The notes under the pieces are model-generated. The model searched no databases, had not been told where the DNA came from, and worked only from the letters and a program-made list of their open reading frames with translations. Below, one piece after another: positions 19,114-28,389 of a stretch of DNA of 64,000 bases. Source of the stretch: Phenylobacterium sp. (GTDB lineage Bacteria; Pseudomonadota; Alphaproteobacteria; Caulobacterales; Caulobacteraceae); NCBI RefSeq assembly GCF_004297125.1, contig NZ_SCVD01000012.1, forward strand, positions 151,061 through 215,060, read 5' to 3'. Numbering within the stretch: position 1 is the first letter of the stretch; each line of letters starts with the position of its first letter. A program made the translations under genes and the position numbers.

Positions 19114-20645
19114 CGTCCGAGCCGCCGTTCGAGGCCTTTCGTTCGACCTACGACGGCGGCGCCCCCCAGGTCGTCTGGACGCGCCTGGTCGACGATCTGG
19201 AGACCCCGGTCTCCGCCTTCCTGAAGATCGGCCACGGCAAGCCGTACGCCTTCCTCTTCGAGTCGGTGGAGGGCGGCGCCTTCCGCGCACGCTATTCGAT
19301 CATCACCCTGAACCCCGACCTCGTCTGGCGCTGCCGGGGCGACGTGGCCGAGATCGCCAGGGGACCCGCCGACATCGCCGCGGGCCGCTTCGTGGCCCAG
19401 GATGGCGGGGCGCTGGACAGCCTGCGCGACCTGCTGGCCGCCTCGCGCATCCAGCTTCCGGAGGGCCTGCCCCCCATGGCCGCCGGCGTGTTCGGCGCGC
19501 TGGGCTACGACACCATCCGGCTGGTCGAGAAGCTGCCGAACGTCAATCCCGACCCGCTGGACCTGCCCGACGGGGTGCTGGCGCGGCCGTCCATCGTCGC
19601 GATCTTCGACGCCATCGCCCAGGAGATCCTGCTGGTGACCGCGGTCCGCCCGGATGGCGCATCGGCCCAGGACGCCTATGCGGCGGCTCAAGGTCGCCTG
19701 CGGGCCGTGGCCGACGACCTGAAGAAGCCGGCCCCGCCGCTCACCGGCGCCGCCCGGCCGCAGCCCGACCGCTTCACGACCCCGGTCAGCCGCGAGGCCT
19801 ACGCCGAGATCGTCGAGAAGGCGAAGGCCTACATTCGGGCCGGCGACATCTTCCAGGTCGTGCCCAGCCATCGCTTCCGCGCGCCCTTCGAGCACGACCC
19901 GTTCGCGCTGTACCGGTCGCTGCGGCGGACCAACCCCTCGCCGTTCCTGTTCTTCCTCGACTTCGGCGACTTCCACCTGGCGGGCTCGTCCCCCGAGATC
20001 CTGGTCCGCCTGCGGGACGGCAAGATCACCATCCGGCCCATCGCCGGGACCCGCCCCCGCGGCGCTACGCCCGAGGAGGACCGTCGCCTCGAGGAGGAAC
20101 TGATCGCCGACCCCAAGGAGCGGGCCGAACACCTGATGCTGCTGGACCTCGGCCGCAACGACGTGGGCCGCGTGGCCATGCTGAAGCAGGCCGGCGCCAA
20201 CGAGCCCGCCCCGCCCTCGCGGGCGCCCCGGGTGCGGGTCACTGACAGCTTCTTCGTCGAGCGCTACAGCCACGTGATGCACCTGGTCTCCAACGTCGAG
20301 GGCGACGCCCCCGAAGGCCTGGACCCGGTTGACGTGGTGATGGCGGCCCTGCCCGCCGGCACGTTGTCGGGCGCGCCCAAGGTGCGGGCCATGGAGATCA
20401 TCGACGAACTGGAGATCGAGAAGCGCGGCATCGGCTACGCCGGCGCCGCCGGCTACTTCGGCTCGGACGGCTCGGTGGACACCTGCATCATCCTGCGCAC
20501 GGCGCTGTTCAAGGACGGCGTCATGTACGTCCAGGCGGGCGGCGGCGTGGTGGCCGATTCCGACCCCGACGCCGAGTACGACGAGACCCTCCACAAGGCC
20601 CGCGCCCTGCGAAGCGCCGCGGAGGAGAGCTGGCGCTTCATCTAG
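19110..20645 (+). CDS. trpE: Anthranilate synthase component I
   Basis: Chorismate-using subunit of anthranilate synthase, first step of tryptophan synthesis, 511 residues. The N-terminal domain holds the tryptophan feedback region (YSIITLNPDLVWRCRG follows the LLES-type loop, here FLFESVEGG). The catalytic chorismate-binding domain shows GDIFQVVPSHRF, SSPEILVRL, PIAGTRPRGATPEED, LLDLGRNDVGRV and PAGTLSGAPKVRAMEII. It starts with GTG at 19110 overlapping the stop of the PpiD-like gene (GTGA). Its partner trpG is 2 kb downstream, separated by two small genes and a porin gene. Confidence 0.97.
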   Translation: MTSEPPFEAFRSTYDGGAPQVVWTRLVDDLETPVSAFLKIGHGKPYAFLFESVEGGAFRARYSIITLNPDLVWRCRGDVAEIARGPADIAAGRFVAQDGGALDSLRDLLAASRIQLPEGLPPMAAGVFGALGYDTIRLVEKLPNVNPDPLDLPDGVLARPSIVAIFDAIAQEILLVTAVRPDGASAQDAYAAAQGRLRAVADDLKKPAPPLTGAARPQPDRFTTPVSREAYAEIVEKAKAYIRAGDIFQVVPSHRFRAPFEHDPFALYRSLRRTNPSPFLFFLDFGDFHLAGSSPEILVRLRDGKITIRPIAGTRPRGATPEEDRRLEEELIADPKERAEHLMLLDLGRNDVGRVAMLKQAGANEPAPPSRAPRVRVTDSFFVERYSHVMHLVSNVEGDAPEGLDPVDVVMAALPAGTLSGAPKVRAMEIIDELEIEKRGIGYAGAAGYFGSDGSVDTCIILRTALFKDGVMYVQAGGGVVADSDPDAEYDETLHKARALRSAAEESWRFI

Positions 20646-20712
20646 CGCCCGCCGTTTCGGATCGAAACCCAACCTTGAGCGTTGACCGAGGCTCGCACGC
20701 GGAGCGCCATCC

Positions 20713-21033
20713 TTGGGTCGATCTGAAATCCACCTTCCCGCCGACTGGTCGAAGTCGGCCGCCGGCCCCTCCAATCGGTACGAGGGGAAGACCTTCACCG
20801 GAAGAGTCCTCCTGGATGGCGCTTCCTTCGAGCGGTGCGAGTTCAAAGGGGCGGTGTTGATCTACGCGGGGGGCGTGCCGCCTCGCATCGCCAACTGCTC
20901 CTTCGTCCAGACCTCGTTCGAATTCCAGGACGCCGCGGGTCGCACCCTGGCCTTCCTCCAGGCGATGGCGGCGCCATCGAGCGGGTTGTCGGCGGTGTTC
21001 AAGGCGTCCTTCGCGCGGCTGTTCGGCCACTAG
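20713..21033 (+). CDS. Conserved small protein, pentapeptide-repeat-like
   Basis: Protein of 106 residues starting with TTG at 20713; GGAGCG lies 6 bases upstream. The middle (about residues 23–70) has short strands with alternating hydrophobic and Cys/Phe positions (YEGKTFTGRVLLDGASFERC, NCSFVQTSFEFQDAAG), suggesting a small right-handed beta-helix like pentapeptide-repeat proteins. The rest (RTLAFLQAM) is helical. I recall similar short proteins in many proteobacteria without known function. No signal peptide. It lies 67 bases after trpE. Confidence 0.65.
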   Translation: MGRSEIHLPADWSKSAAGPSNRYEGKTFTGRVLLDGASFERCEFKGAVLIYAGGVPPRIANCSFVQTSFEFQDAAGRTLAFLQAMAAPSSGLSAVFKASFARLFGH

Positions 21034-21041
21034 GCGACAGC

Positions 21042-22307
21042 TTAGAACGCGAGCTGAAGCCGCGTGGTCAGGCTTTCGCCATGGTCCGAGCCGGCGAAGG
21101 CTCCCGCATGGCTTTCCGTGGACCAGCGGCTGGCGTTCAAGGTCAGCCGCAGCCAGTCCTCGAGCCGCCAGGACAGGCCTAGCGTCGCCGCATCGCCCAG
21201 CCCGCCCCGCGGCGCGTCGGTGTTGTCCAGCCGCTCGAACCGACCGGACAGTTCGATCGCGCCGAGCCCCCCGCGCGACACCGGCTCGCGCGGGCTCATC
21301 CGCACGAATGCGCCGGTGCGCGCCGCATAGGGCGGTCGCTCTCCCGTAAGGAACCATCCCGCCTCCGCCGACCAGGCGCGAACCGTCACATGCGTGGAAT
21401 GCGCCGAGATCTCACGTTGTCCGAACTCGAGGAACGACCAGCCGGCCCCGACCAGGGCGCCAAGCTCGATTCCGTACCCGGCGCCGTTCCGGGGCGCCGC
21501 GATGGTCCCCAGCGAGACCTGCAGGTCGTCGTTGAAATGCTGCCCGCCCCAATAGGTGTCGCGGTTCAGACGCGTCACCCGATCCGAGAAGTCTTCATGG
21601 AACGCCCACCCGCCCACATGGACCACGAAGGCCTTCGAGATCACCGGATTCCAGTGGCCTCTCACCGACGTCGTCACCGTGCCCCGCGTGACCTCGGGGT
21701 TGTTGATGTCATCGCCGGCGACCTGGGCGGCCAGGTGCCAGTTCGGTCCGTAGAACCGGGTCATCAGGCCTAACCCGTAGGCCCCCTTGAGTGGGACGAT
21801 GGCCTGGGCGACGACGTTGCGCTCGAGGAAGGGGACCGCCTCGCTGGAGCTCGAACCTTCGAGCGACCGCTCGCTCAGCCGGTTGCCGAGGATCACCTCC
21901 CATTCCCCCGCCGGAACCCGTCCGCGCCAGGCAAGGTAGGCGCTCCGGATATTGGACTGGTGGTTCGCGAAATCGACGTTGACGGCATAGCTCGTGCTCT
22001 CCACCGCACCTTCCACGCCCACCAGCACCGAGCGCAACTCGGTTCCCGACCGGTTGCGGGCGGGGAACGCCGAGTCGTCCGTGAACGCCCCATCGAACTG
22101 CAGCCGCGCGCGCGGGCGAAGCCGGACCGCGCCGTCGGCGCTCTGGAACTCCGGAACCACGCCGTTCCAGCCGACGGGCGCCTCGAAGATGTCTCCGGCC
22201 AGGACCGGTCCGCCGCAGCCAAGGGCCGCCGCCAACCCCAGCCAGGCCTTCCGCGCCCGCCCCGAAATCACGCCCCGCCGCCGGCGAGTTCCGACCTGAC
22301 CGTACAT
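21042..22307 (-). CDS. Outer-membrane porin, OprO/OprP-like
   Basis: Predicted outer-membrane beta-barrel of 421 residues. A long signal peptide (about residues 1–37: basic start, then KAWLGLAAALGCGGPVLAG) is followed by a porin O/P-type beginning: ADGAVRLRPRARLQFDGAF and SYAVNVDFANHQSNIRSAYL. The rest shows alternating beta-strand character and ends with aromatic phenylalanine (TRLQLAF), the usual C-terminal assembly signal. OprP/OprO members carry phosphate or polyphosphate; many homologues have unknown selectivity and no Pho box was seen. It interrupts the trpE–trpG interval on the opposite strand, which is unusual. Confidence 0.83.
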   Translation of the reverse strand: MYGQVGTRRRRGVISGRARKAWLGLAAALGCGGPVLAGDIFEAPVGWNGVVPEFQSADGAVRLRPRARLQFDGAFTDDSAFPARNRSGTELRSVLVGVEGAVESTSYAVNVDFANHQSNIRSAYLAWRGRVPAGEWEVILGNRLSERSLEGSSSSEAVPFLERNVVAQAIVPLKGAYGLGLMTRFYGPNWHLAAQVAGDDINNPEVTRGTVTTSVRGHWNPVISKAFVVHVGGWAFHEDFSDRVTRLNRDTYWGGQHFNDDLQVSLGTIAAPRNGAGYGIELGALVGAGWSFLEFGQREISAHSTHVTVRAWSAEAGWFLTGERPPYAARTGAFVRMSPREPVSRGGLGAIELSGRFERLDNTDAPRGGLGDAATLGLSWRLEDWLRLTLNASRWSTESHAGAFAGSDHGESLTTRLQLAF

Positions 22308-22412
22308 TCAGCGCCCCACACCCCGGGCGACGCTTTGCCTGTCCTTATGCGTAATTCAACACGCGGCGCTTGCTGGTGCGCGCCTGTTGGGCCCGCGCCT
22401 ACAAACTAGACG

Positions 22413-22616
22413 CTAGCTGGGCGCGCCCCGCGTGACGTGCTCGGTCTGCAGCGGCGGGGCCAGCACCATCACGGTGGCGAACACCACGGAGGTCACCGCC
22501 AGGGCCGTGGCCGCCATCAGCGCGGGCCACATCGGGTCCTGTCGCACCGGCGTCTTGAGAAGCGCCCGCGCCCTCTCCACTTCCGCCACGTCCAAAGCCG
22601 AATCGCGCAATTCCAT
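22413..22616 (-). CDS. Small membrane protein, 67 residues
   Basis: Frame of 67 codons starting [19 protein letters not shown], followed by a single membrane span (about residues 31–51, [20 protein letters not shown]) and a short tail. The amphipathic charged start and single span suggest a cytoplasmic-membrane anchor or regulator. It is divergent from trpG (52 bases apart), so the two share a promoter region. The frame remains open for a further 280 codons upstream but runs through trpG on the other strand, so the ATG at 22616 is the sensible start. No family recognised. Confidence 0.6.
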   Translation of the reverse strand: MELRDSALDVAEVERARALLKTPVRQDPMWPALMAATALAVTSVVFATVMVLAPPLQTEHVTRGAPS

Positions 22617-22667
22617 TCGCCCAGCATCCCGCTTGGCGCGCGCCGCGGCAAAGCCTATGGAACCGTC

Positions 22668-23258
22668 ATGATCCTGGTGATCGATAACTACGACAGCTTC
22701 ACCTACAACCTCGTCCACTATCTGAACGAGCTGGGGGCGGAGACGGTTGTCCATCGCAACGATGCGATCACCGTCGAAGAGGCGTTCGGTCTGCGGCCCG
22801 AAGCCGTCCTGCTGTCGCCCGGGCCTTGTACGCCAAATGAAGCCGGAATCTGTCTCGGTATCATCGGCCAGGCGCCGGAATCCCTGCCAATCCTCGGCGT
22901 CTGCCTCGGCCATCAGGCGATCGGACAGGCGTTCGGCGGCGAAGTCATCCGCGCCCGCGCCCTCATGCATGGGAAGACCAGTCTTATCCATCACACGGGT
23001 ACCGGTGTCTTCGCGGGGTTGAAGAACCCTTTCACCGCCACGCGCTACCACAGCCTTTCCGTCGAAAAGGACGATCTGCCGCAGGTGCTGGAGGTCACGG
23101 CCCGCACCGAGGACGGCGAGATCATGGGGCTGCGCCACAGAACCCGCCCGATCCACGGCGTGCAGTTCCACCCGGAATCCATCGCCACGGAATGCGGTCA
23201 CGAGCTCCTGGGCAATTTCCTGGACCTCGCCGGCGTGAAGCGGCTCAGCCAGGTCTGA
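22668..23258 (+). CDS. trpG: Anthranilate synthase component II (glutamine amidotransferase)
   Basis: Glutamine amidotransferase subunit of 196 residues supplying ammonia to TrpE. It opens with [19 protein letters not shown]. The nucleophile cysteine lies in [16 protein letters not shown] and the His-Glu pair in [12 protein letters not shown]. The start at 22668 is fixed by similarity; the open frame extends 77 codons upstream without meaning. It heads a trpG–trpD–trpC run with short gaps. Such a subunit can also serve para-aminobenzoate synthesis; the adjoining trpD and trpC favour tryptophan. Confidence 0.96.
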   Translation: MILVIDNYDSFTYNLVHYLNELGAETVVHRNDAITVEEAFGLRPEAVLLSPGPCTPNEAGICLGIIGQAPESLPILGVCLGHQAIGQAFGGEVIRARALMHGKTSLIHHTGTGVFAGLKNPFTATRYHSLSVEKDDLPQVLEVTARTEDGEIMGLRHRTRPIHGVQFHPESIATECGHELLGNFLDLAGVKRLSQV

Positions 23259-23271
23259 CCGAACCTTAGCC

Positions 23272-24285
23272 ATGTCCGACGCATTCAAGCCGCTTCTCTC
23301 GCGCCTCGCCGACGGCGGCACCCTGTCGGAGGACGACGCCGGCGAGTTCTTCGCCGCCTGCCTGCGGGGCGAGCCGACTCCGGCCCAGGTGGGCGCCGCG
23401 CTCACCGCCATGCGCATGCGCGGCGAGACCCTGGGGGAGATCACCGCCTGCGCCCGGGCCATGCGCAAGGCCGCCGTCCACCTCGACCCGCCCTACCCCA
23501 CCATCGACGTCTGCGGCACGGGCGGCGACGGCCTGCACACCCTGAACATCTCCACCGCCGTGGGCTTCGTGGCCGCGGGCGGGGGCCTGAAGGTCGCCAA
23601 GCACGGCAACCGCGCGCTGTCGTCCAAGTCGGGCGGCGCCGACGTGCTCTCGGAGCTGGGCGTGGCGATCGATGCGGGCGCGGAGCGCCAGCTCAAGGCG
23701 CTGGACGAGGCGGGGATCTGTTTCCTCTACGCGCCCGCCCATCACGGAGCGATGCGGCACGTCTCGCCGATCCGCCAGGAGCTCGGCTTCCGGACGATCT
23801 TCAACCTGCTGGGCCCGCTGACCAACCCGGCGGGCGCCAAGCGCCAGGTCGTCGGCGTGTTCGCCGAACGCTGGGTGGCCCCGCTGGCCCAGGTGCTGGG
23901 CGCATTGGGCGCCGAGCGCGCCTGGGTCGTCCACGGCGGCGGCCTGGACGAGATGTCCACCACGGGCGAGAGCAGCGTCGCGGAGTTCCGCGAAGGCCAG
24001 GTCCGGCTGTTCACGGTGACGCCCGAGGCCGTGGGCCTGAAGCGCGCCGCCCTGGCCGACCTGACCGGCGGCACACCGGCCCAGAACGCCGAGGCCCTGC
24101 GCCGCCTCCTGGAGGGCGAGCAAGGCGCCTATCGCGACATCGTCCTGCTGAACGCCGCCGCCGCCTTCCTGGTGGGCGAGAAGGTCGAGACCCTGCGCGA
24201 GGGCGTGGAGCTGGCCGGCCAGGTCATCGACGACGGCCGCGCCCAGCGCGCGCTGGACAAGCTGGTCGAGATCGCCGGCGCATGA
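23272..24285 (+). CDS. trpD: Anthranilate phosphoribosyltransferase
   Basis: Transfers phosphoribosyl from PRPP to anthranilate; 337 residues, the usual length. The PRPP-binding glycine loop is [19 protein letters not shown] and the substrate region follows ([59 protein letters not shown]). It starts 13 bases after trpG and overlaps trpC by 4 bases, so the three are one transcript. Confidence 0.97.
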   Translation: MSDAFKPLLSRLADGGTLSEDDAGEFFAACLRGEPTPAQVGAALTAMRMRGETLGEITACARAMRKAAVHLDPPYPTIDVCGTGGDGLHTLNISTAVGFVAAGGGLKVAKHGNRALSSKSGGADVLSELGVAIDAGAERQLKALDEAGICFLYAPAHHGAMRHVSPIRQELGFRTIFNLLGPLTNPAGAKRQVVGVFAERWVAPLAQVLGALGAERAWVVHGGGLDEMSTTGESSVAEFREGQVRLFTVTPEAVGLKRAALADLTGGTPAQNAEALRRLLEGEQGAYRDIVLLNAAAAFLVGEKVETLREGVELAGQVIDDGRAQRALDKLVEIAGA

Positions 24286-25058
24286 CCGATATCCTGGAGA
24301 AGATCGCCGCCTACAAGCGCGAGGAGGTGGCCGAGCGCCGTGCTGCGCGACCGACCGTCTCGACCGCCGGCGCCTCCCCGCCCCGCGGCTTCCGCGCCGC
24401 CCTGGAACGCGCCCACGGACCCGGCCGCCTGGCCCTGATCGCCGAGATCAAGAAGGCCTCGCCGTCCAAGGGCCTGATCCGCGAGGACTTCGACCCGCCG
24501 GCCCTGGCCCGCGCCTACGAGGTCGGCGGCGCGGCCTGCCTGTCGGTGCTCACCGACGCGCCCAGCTTCCAGGGCGCCGACGATTTCCTCACCGCCGCGC
24601 GCGACGCCGTCTCCCTGCCCTGCATCCGCAAGGACTTCCTGGTCGATCCCTGGCAGGTGGCCGAGAGCCGCGCCCTGGGCGCCGACGCCATCCTGGTGAT
24701 CCTCGCCATGGTCGATGACGTGCTCGCCGGCGAGCTGATGTCCGAGGCGCGCCGGCTGGGCATGGACGCCCTGGTGGAGGTTCACGACGAGGCCGAGATG
24801 GCCCGCGCCCGAGCCCTGGGCGCCGACGTCGTCGGCGTCAACAACCGCGACCTGCGCACCTTCACCGTCGATCTCGCGATCACCGAGCGGCTGGCCGCCT
24901 ACGCGCCACCCCACGCGCTGCTGGTCACCGAGAGCGGCCTCTTCACCGCCGCCGACGCCGCGCGCCTGGAACGCGCCGGGGCCCGCGCCATGCTGGTGGG
25001 CGAGAGCCTGATGCGTCAGGCCGACGTCGCGGCGGCGACTCGCGCCCTGCTCGCCTGA
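24282..25058 (+). CDS. trpC: Indole-3-glycerol phosphate synthase
   Basis: TIM-barrel enzyme of 258 residues that closes the indole ring in tryptophan synthesis. Signature segments are [47 protein letters not shown] (catalytic lysine), [12 protein letters not shown] and LLVTESGLF. It is monofunctional, with no trpF fusion. The ATG overlaps the trpD stop. lexA follows 121 bases later with its own promoter. Confidence 0.97.
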   Translation: MTDILEKIAAYKREEVAERRAARPTVSTAGASPPRGFRAALERAHGPGRLALIAEIKKASPSKGLIREDFDPPALARAYEVGGAACLSVLTDAPSFQGADDFLTAARDAVSLPCIRKDFLVDPWQVAESRALGADAILVILAMVDDVLAGELMSEARRLGMDALVEVHDEAEMARARALGADVVGVNNRDLRTFTVDLAITERLAAYAPPHALLVTESGLFTAADAARLERAGARAMLVGESLMRQADVAAATRALLA

Positions 25059-25111
25059 GTCGCCCTCACCTCGGGAAATTTCGCAGCGTTTTCAATGCAT
25101 ACCGGTGTAAC

Positions 25112-25140
25112 TTGACATTAACGCGGAACACCTAGAGAAC
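25112..25140 (+). promoter_or_regulatory. lexA promoter with LexA (SOS) box
   Basis: TTGACA at 25112–25117 is a consensus -35 element. The sequence GAAC-ACCTAGA-GAAC at 25126–25140 is a perfect GAAC-N7-GAAC direct repeat (GTTC-N7-GTTC on the other strand), the alphaproteobacterial LexA site. It covers the expected -10 region, 40 bases before the lexA ATG, giving autorepression. Confidence 0.9.
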
Positions 25141-25179
25141 ATCGACAGAAGTTGGCGCTTTGTTCTTCGAGGTCCCGCA

Positions 25180-25869
25180 ATGCTTACCCGCAAACAACAT
25201 GAACTGCTCATGTTCATCCACGAGCGGATCAAGGAATCGGGCGTCTCCCCTTCCTTCGACGAGATGAAGGAAGCCCTGGACCTGGCCTCCAAGTCGGGCA
25301 TCCACCGGCTGATCACGGCGCTTGAGGAACGCGGGTTCCTGCGCCGCCTGCCGCACCGGGCCCGGGCTCTCGAGGTGGTGAAGCTGCCGCAGCAGGCTAC
25401 GCCCGCCGCCCCGCCCAAGGGCCGCGCGCCCTTCAAACCCCAGTTCGTCGAGGCCGGCGCGGCCGTGCCTGCCGCCGCCAACGACAGCCGCGAGCTGCCG
25501 ATCCTCGGCAAGATCGCCGCCGGCACGCCCATCGAGGCGATCCAACAGGAGCGCGACCGCATGCCGGTGCCGGAAAGCATCCTGGGGGCCGGCGAGCACT
25601 TCGTCCTCGAGATCGCCGGCGACTCGATGATCAACGCCGGCATCCTGGACGGCGACTTCGTGGTCATCCGCCGCACCGACAGCGCGGTCTCCGGAGACAT
25701 CGTGGTGGCCCTGGTCGACGGCGAGGAAGCCACCCTGAAGCGCCTGCGGAAGAAGGGCGCCTCCATCGCCCTGGAGGCCGCCAATCCGGCGTACGAGACC
25801 CGCATCTTCGGTCCCGACCGCGTGGCGGTGCAGGGCAAGCTGGTCGGCCTCATCCGCCGGTATCACTAG
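25180..25869 (+). CDS. lexA: SOS-response transcriptional repressor LexA
   Basis: Repressor of DNA-damage genes, 229 residues, inactivated by RecA-stimulated self-cleavage. The N-terminal winged helix-turn-helix (residues 1–66) starts [20 protein letters not shown]. The linker (67–105) is Pro/Ala rich. The C-terminal peptidase S24 domain shows the A114–G115 cleavage bond ([10 protein letters not shown]), the serine S149 (GDSMINAG) and lysine K187 (EEATLKRL), so it should be self-cleavable. Its own promoter carries a perfect SOS box (25126–25140). A second identical-type box lies in front of the tiny gene at 51301–51390. Confidence 0.98.
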   Translation: MLTRKQHELLMFIHERIKESGVSPSFDEMKEALDLASKSGIHRLITALEERGFLRRLPHRARALEVVKLPQQATPAAPPKGRAPFKPQFVEAGAAVPAAANDSRELPILGKIAAGTPIEAIQQERDRMPVPESILGAGEHFVLEIAGDSMINAGILDGDFVVIRRTDSAVSGDIVVALVDGEEATLKRLRKKGASIALEAANPAYETRIFGPDRVAVQGKLVGLIRRYH

Positions 25870-26153
25870 CCGTCCGCCGGCCCGACGAATACGAAATCCA
25901 CGATGAAGACCCGCTCGCCACGCCCGTGGCGGGCGGTTTTCATGAGCGCCTCCAGGCTCTCGAAGCCCCCCTCCAGCGCCATGGCCTCGGTCACGTCGTC
26001 CAGGTCGACCTCCTGCAGCCGGACCACCTCGATGTGTCCGTCGAGCAGCGGATAGCGGCCGCCGACCTTCACGCGGGGAGCCAGCCAGACGCGCACGCTG
26101 GTGGTGATCTCGCCCGAACGGACCCGTTCCCGCAGGGCCTTGGCGAACATCAT
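25866..26153 (-). CDS. ASCH-like domain protein
   Basis: Protein of 95 residues resembling the ASCH/PUA-like fold: [17 protein letters not shown], then [19 protein letters not shown] and [19 protein letters not shown], ending in a strand [13 protein letters not shown] domains are thought to bind RNA. It overlaps comEC by 4 bases upstream (comEC starts first on this strand) and overlaps the lexA stop by 3 bases at its own end. Family assignment is by pattern memory only. Confidence 0.6.
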   Translation of the reverse strand: MMFAKALRERVRSGEITTSVRVWLAPRVKVGGRYPLLDGHIEVVRLQEVDLDDVTEAMALEGGFESLEALMKTARHGRGERVFIVDFVFVGPADG

Positions 26154-28327
26154 CGCGGATCGTAGCCCCAGGTCCAGGGCCGGCGTCCGCGGAGGTCCTG
26201 CGCCCAGACGATGCGCCAGCCGGTTCCGGCGCGATAGAGTTCCGCCGAGCCGCCTCGGGCGAAGTCCTCACCGGTGAGCACGAGAGACGCCCCGCAGGCC
26301 TCCGGCCGGAACGCGTTGCGCAGGACCACCACATCGGCGTTGGCGCAAAGCGCCTCCAGCCGCCCAGGCTTCAGCGGCCGCTTCAGGTTCCAGGCCGCCG
26401 CCAGCCGGACGGGCGCCTGGCTGTCGGGCGCGCAGCTCCAGGCGTCGCATGCGAACCGCTTGTCGCGCTCGGCCTCGCTGATCAGCGGTGTCAGGCCTCG
26501 CCGTCGCGACCAGAGCTCGGCCCCGAACAGCTTCACGTCCGGCCGCAGCAGCACGGCCTCGCGGCCCTCGCGCACCGCCACTGCCGCGCCGTCCGCCGAA
26601 ATCCAGACATCCGGGGGCGCCGGCCGTGGCGCCCAGAGGATCGCCAGCGCCAGCGGCAAGCCCGCCCAGCGCAGCGCCCCCCGCCACAGGCAGACGAACA
26701 GCAGCCCCAGGAAGCTCACCGGCAGCACCCAGTCCGGCGCGCTCGGCACCACGATCTGGGCTGCAGGGGCGCCTGCGGCCCAGGCCGCGATCCGGTTCAT
26801 CAGCCCGATCGACCAGCCCGCCACTTCCAGCGGGGCCTGGCCCAGCCCGAAGGGCGTCAGCGCCGCCCCCAGCGCCAGGCCGGGCATCATCAGGAACGAC
26901 GAGATCGGCGCCACGGCCAGGTTGGCGAACAGGCCCCAGGTCGAGACCCGGTTGAAGTGCTGGATGGCGAAGGGGCCGGTGGCGAGGCCCGCGACGAAGC
27001 TGACGGCGATGCTGGCGGCGGTCCAGGTCGCCGCGCCCTGCACGGCGCGGATCGGCCACGGGACCTCGATCTCCTTCACGGGCCGAGGCCAGATTTCGGC
27101 CAACGCCACCAGGGCCGCGGTCGCGGCGAACGACATCTGGAAACCGGGCTCGGTCACCGCCTCCGGCTGCAACAGCAGGACGCCCATCGCCGCGAGCGCC
27201 AGGGCATGCAGGCTGATCGCCTGGCGATCCACCAGTATGGCGGCGAACGCCACGGACGCGGTGATGGCGGCGCGCTCGGCCGGCGGCGGCGCGCCGGAGA
27301 GCAGCAGGTAGCCGCCCACCGCCGCGAGGCCGACCAGGGCCGCGACCTTCTTGCCCGGGACGCGCAGCGCCAGCCACGGCCAGGCCGCCACCGCGAGCCG
27401 CGCCGCGGCGAAGGCGAAGCCCCCGACGATGGCCATGTGCAGCCCGCTGATCGAGATGATGTGCGCCAGGCCCGCGGCCCGCAGGTTCTCGACCTGCTCG
27501 CGCGGGATGAAGGCCTCGTGTCCCGTGGTCATGGCGGCCGCCAGGCCGCCGGTCTCCGGGCCCAGGGCGGCCACGATGCGGCGGGTCAGGGCCCAGCGCG
27601 TGGCGTTGACGGCCATGGTCAGCCGCAGCCGCCACGGCGCCTTCACCTCCGGCGAGACGGCCTCCGGCGCCCGCAGCGCCAGACCCACGGCGCCCACGCT
27701 TTCGAAATAGGCGTCGCGCGCGAAGTCGTAGGAGCCCGGGCTGGCGGGCGGCGGCGGTGGGTTGACGATGGCCAGCAGGCTGACCGCTTCACCCGGGTTG
27801 GGCAGGGCCATGTCGGGCCGCAGCGTCACGCGCGCCCGGACCGGCGTCGCCCCGGCCGGCCAGTCGCCGACCCGGATCGGCGCCAGCAGCAGCCGCTGGC
27901 CGCTCTCGCCGGGCTGGGCGATGTCGACCACCCAGGCCTCGATCGCCTGCGGCCGCGCGCCAGCCTGCGCCACCGGTGCCTTCACCGCCTCGGTCCGGAG
28001 CTTGGCCACCGCGAATCCTCCGACCGCGCAGGCGCCGAGCGCGAGCGTCATGGTCGTCGCCCGCCAGGCGCTCCAGCGCAGGGCGATCAGCAGGCCCGCC
28101 ACGACAGACAGCAGCGCCCACGCCATCCAGGCCTGAGGCTCGCGCGGCAATCCGAAGTAGAGCGCGCAGCCACAGCCCAGCGCCACGGGGGTCCAGAGGG
28201 TCCAGCGGTCGGCCTGCGCCTCGACCTGGTCGGCCAGCCAGCCGCGCAGCCGCGACGATGGCGCTGGCGCCGCGTCCTCGAACGACGCCTCGGAAGTCCT
28301 TGCGCTCAAGCCGTCCCGTCCCCGCAC
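26150..28327 (-). CDS. comEC: ComEC/Rec2 family DNA-uptake channel protein
   Basis: Integral membrane protein of 725 residues, starting with GTG at 28327. An N-terminal region with several spans (about 45–115) leads to a DUF4131/OB-like periplasmic domain (about 120–240). The Competence core follows, with the characteristic HIISISGLHMAIVGGFAFA and many spans (about 290–560). The C-terminal segment (about 570–725) lies where ComEC has a metallo-beta-lactamase-like domain, but the zinc motif HxHxDH is absent. This shorter, degenerate ending is seen in alphaproteobacterial homologues. ComEC carries single-stranded DNA across the inner membrane in competent bacteria; no other competence genes are in the window. 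It is divergent from a PEP-CTERM gene. Confidence 0.9.
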   Translation of the reverse strand: MRGRDGLSARTSEASFEDAAPAPSSRLRGWLADQVEAQADRWTLWTPVALGCGCALYFGLPREPQAWMAWALLSVVAGLLIALRWSAWRATTMTLALGACAVGGFAVAKLRTEAVKAPVAQAGARPQAIEAWVVDIAQPGESGQRLLLAPIRVGDWPAGATPVRARVTLRPDMALPNPGEAVSLLAIVNPPPPPASPGSYDFARDAYFESVGAVGLALRAPEAVSPEVKAPWRLRLTMAVNATRWALTRRIVAALGPETGGLAAAMTTGHEAFIPREQVENLRAAGLAHIISISGLHMAIVGGFAFAAARLAVAAWPWLALRVPGKKVAALVGLAAVGGYLLLSGAPPPAERAAITASVAFAAILVDRQAISLHALALAAMGVLLLQPEAVTEPGFQMSFAATAALVALAEIWPRPVKEIEVPWPIRAVQGAATWTAASIAVSFVAGLATGPFAIQHFNRVSTWGLFANLAVAPISSFLMMPGLALGAALTPFGLGQAPLEVAGWSIGLMNRIAAWAAGAPAAQIVVPSAPDWVLPVSFLGLLFVCLWRGALRWAGLPLALAILWAPRPAPPDVWISADGAAVAVREGREAVLLRPDVKLFGAELWSRRRGLTPLISEAERDKRFACDAWSCAPDSQAPVRLAAAWNLKRPLKPGRLEALCANADVVVLRNAFRPEACGASLVLTGEDFARGGSAELYRAGTGWRIVWAQDLRGRRPWTWGYDPR

Positions 28328-28389
28328 CGGCCCACAGATTGCAGCAATCGGCGTGGAGAGGCCATGTCGGTCTCGTGGGGATAGTTCAG

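Noticed and set aside
20654..20668. GTTTCG-GAT-CGAAAC palindrome after trpE
   Set aside because: Short, no T run and not at a start site; may be chance.
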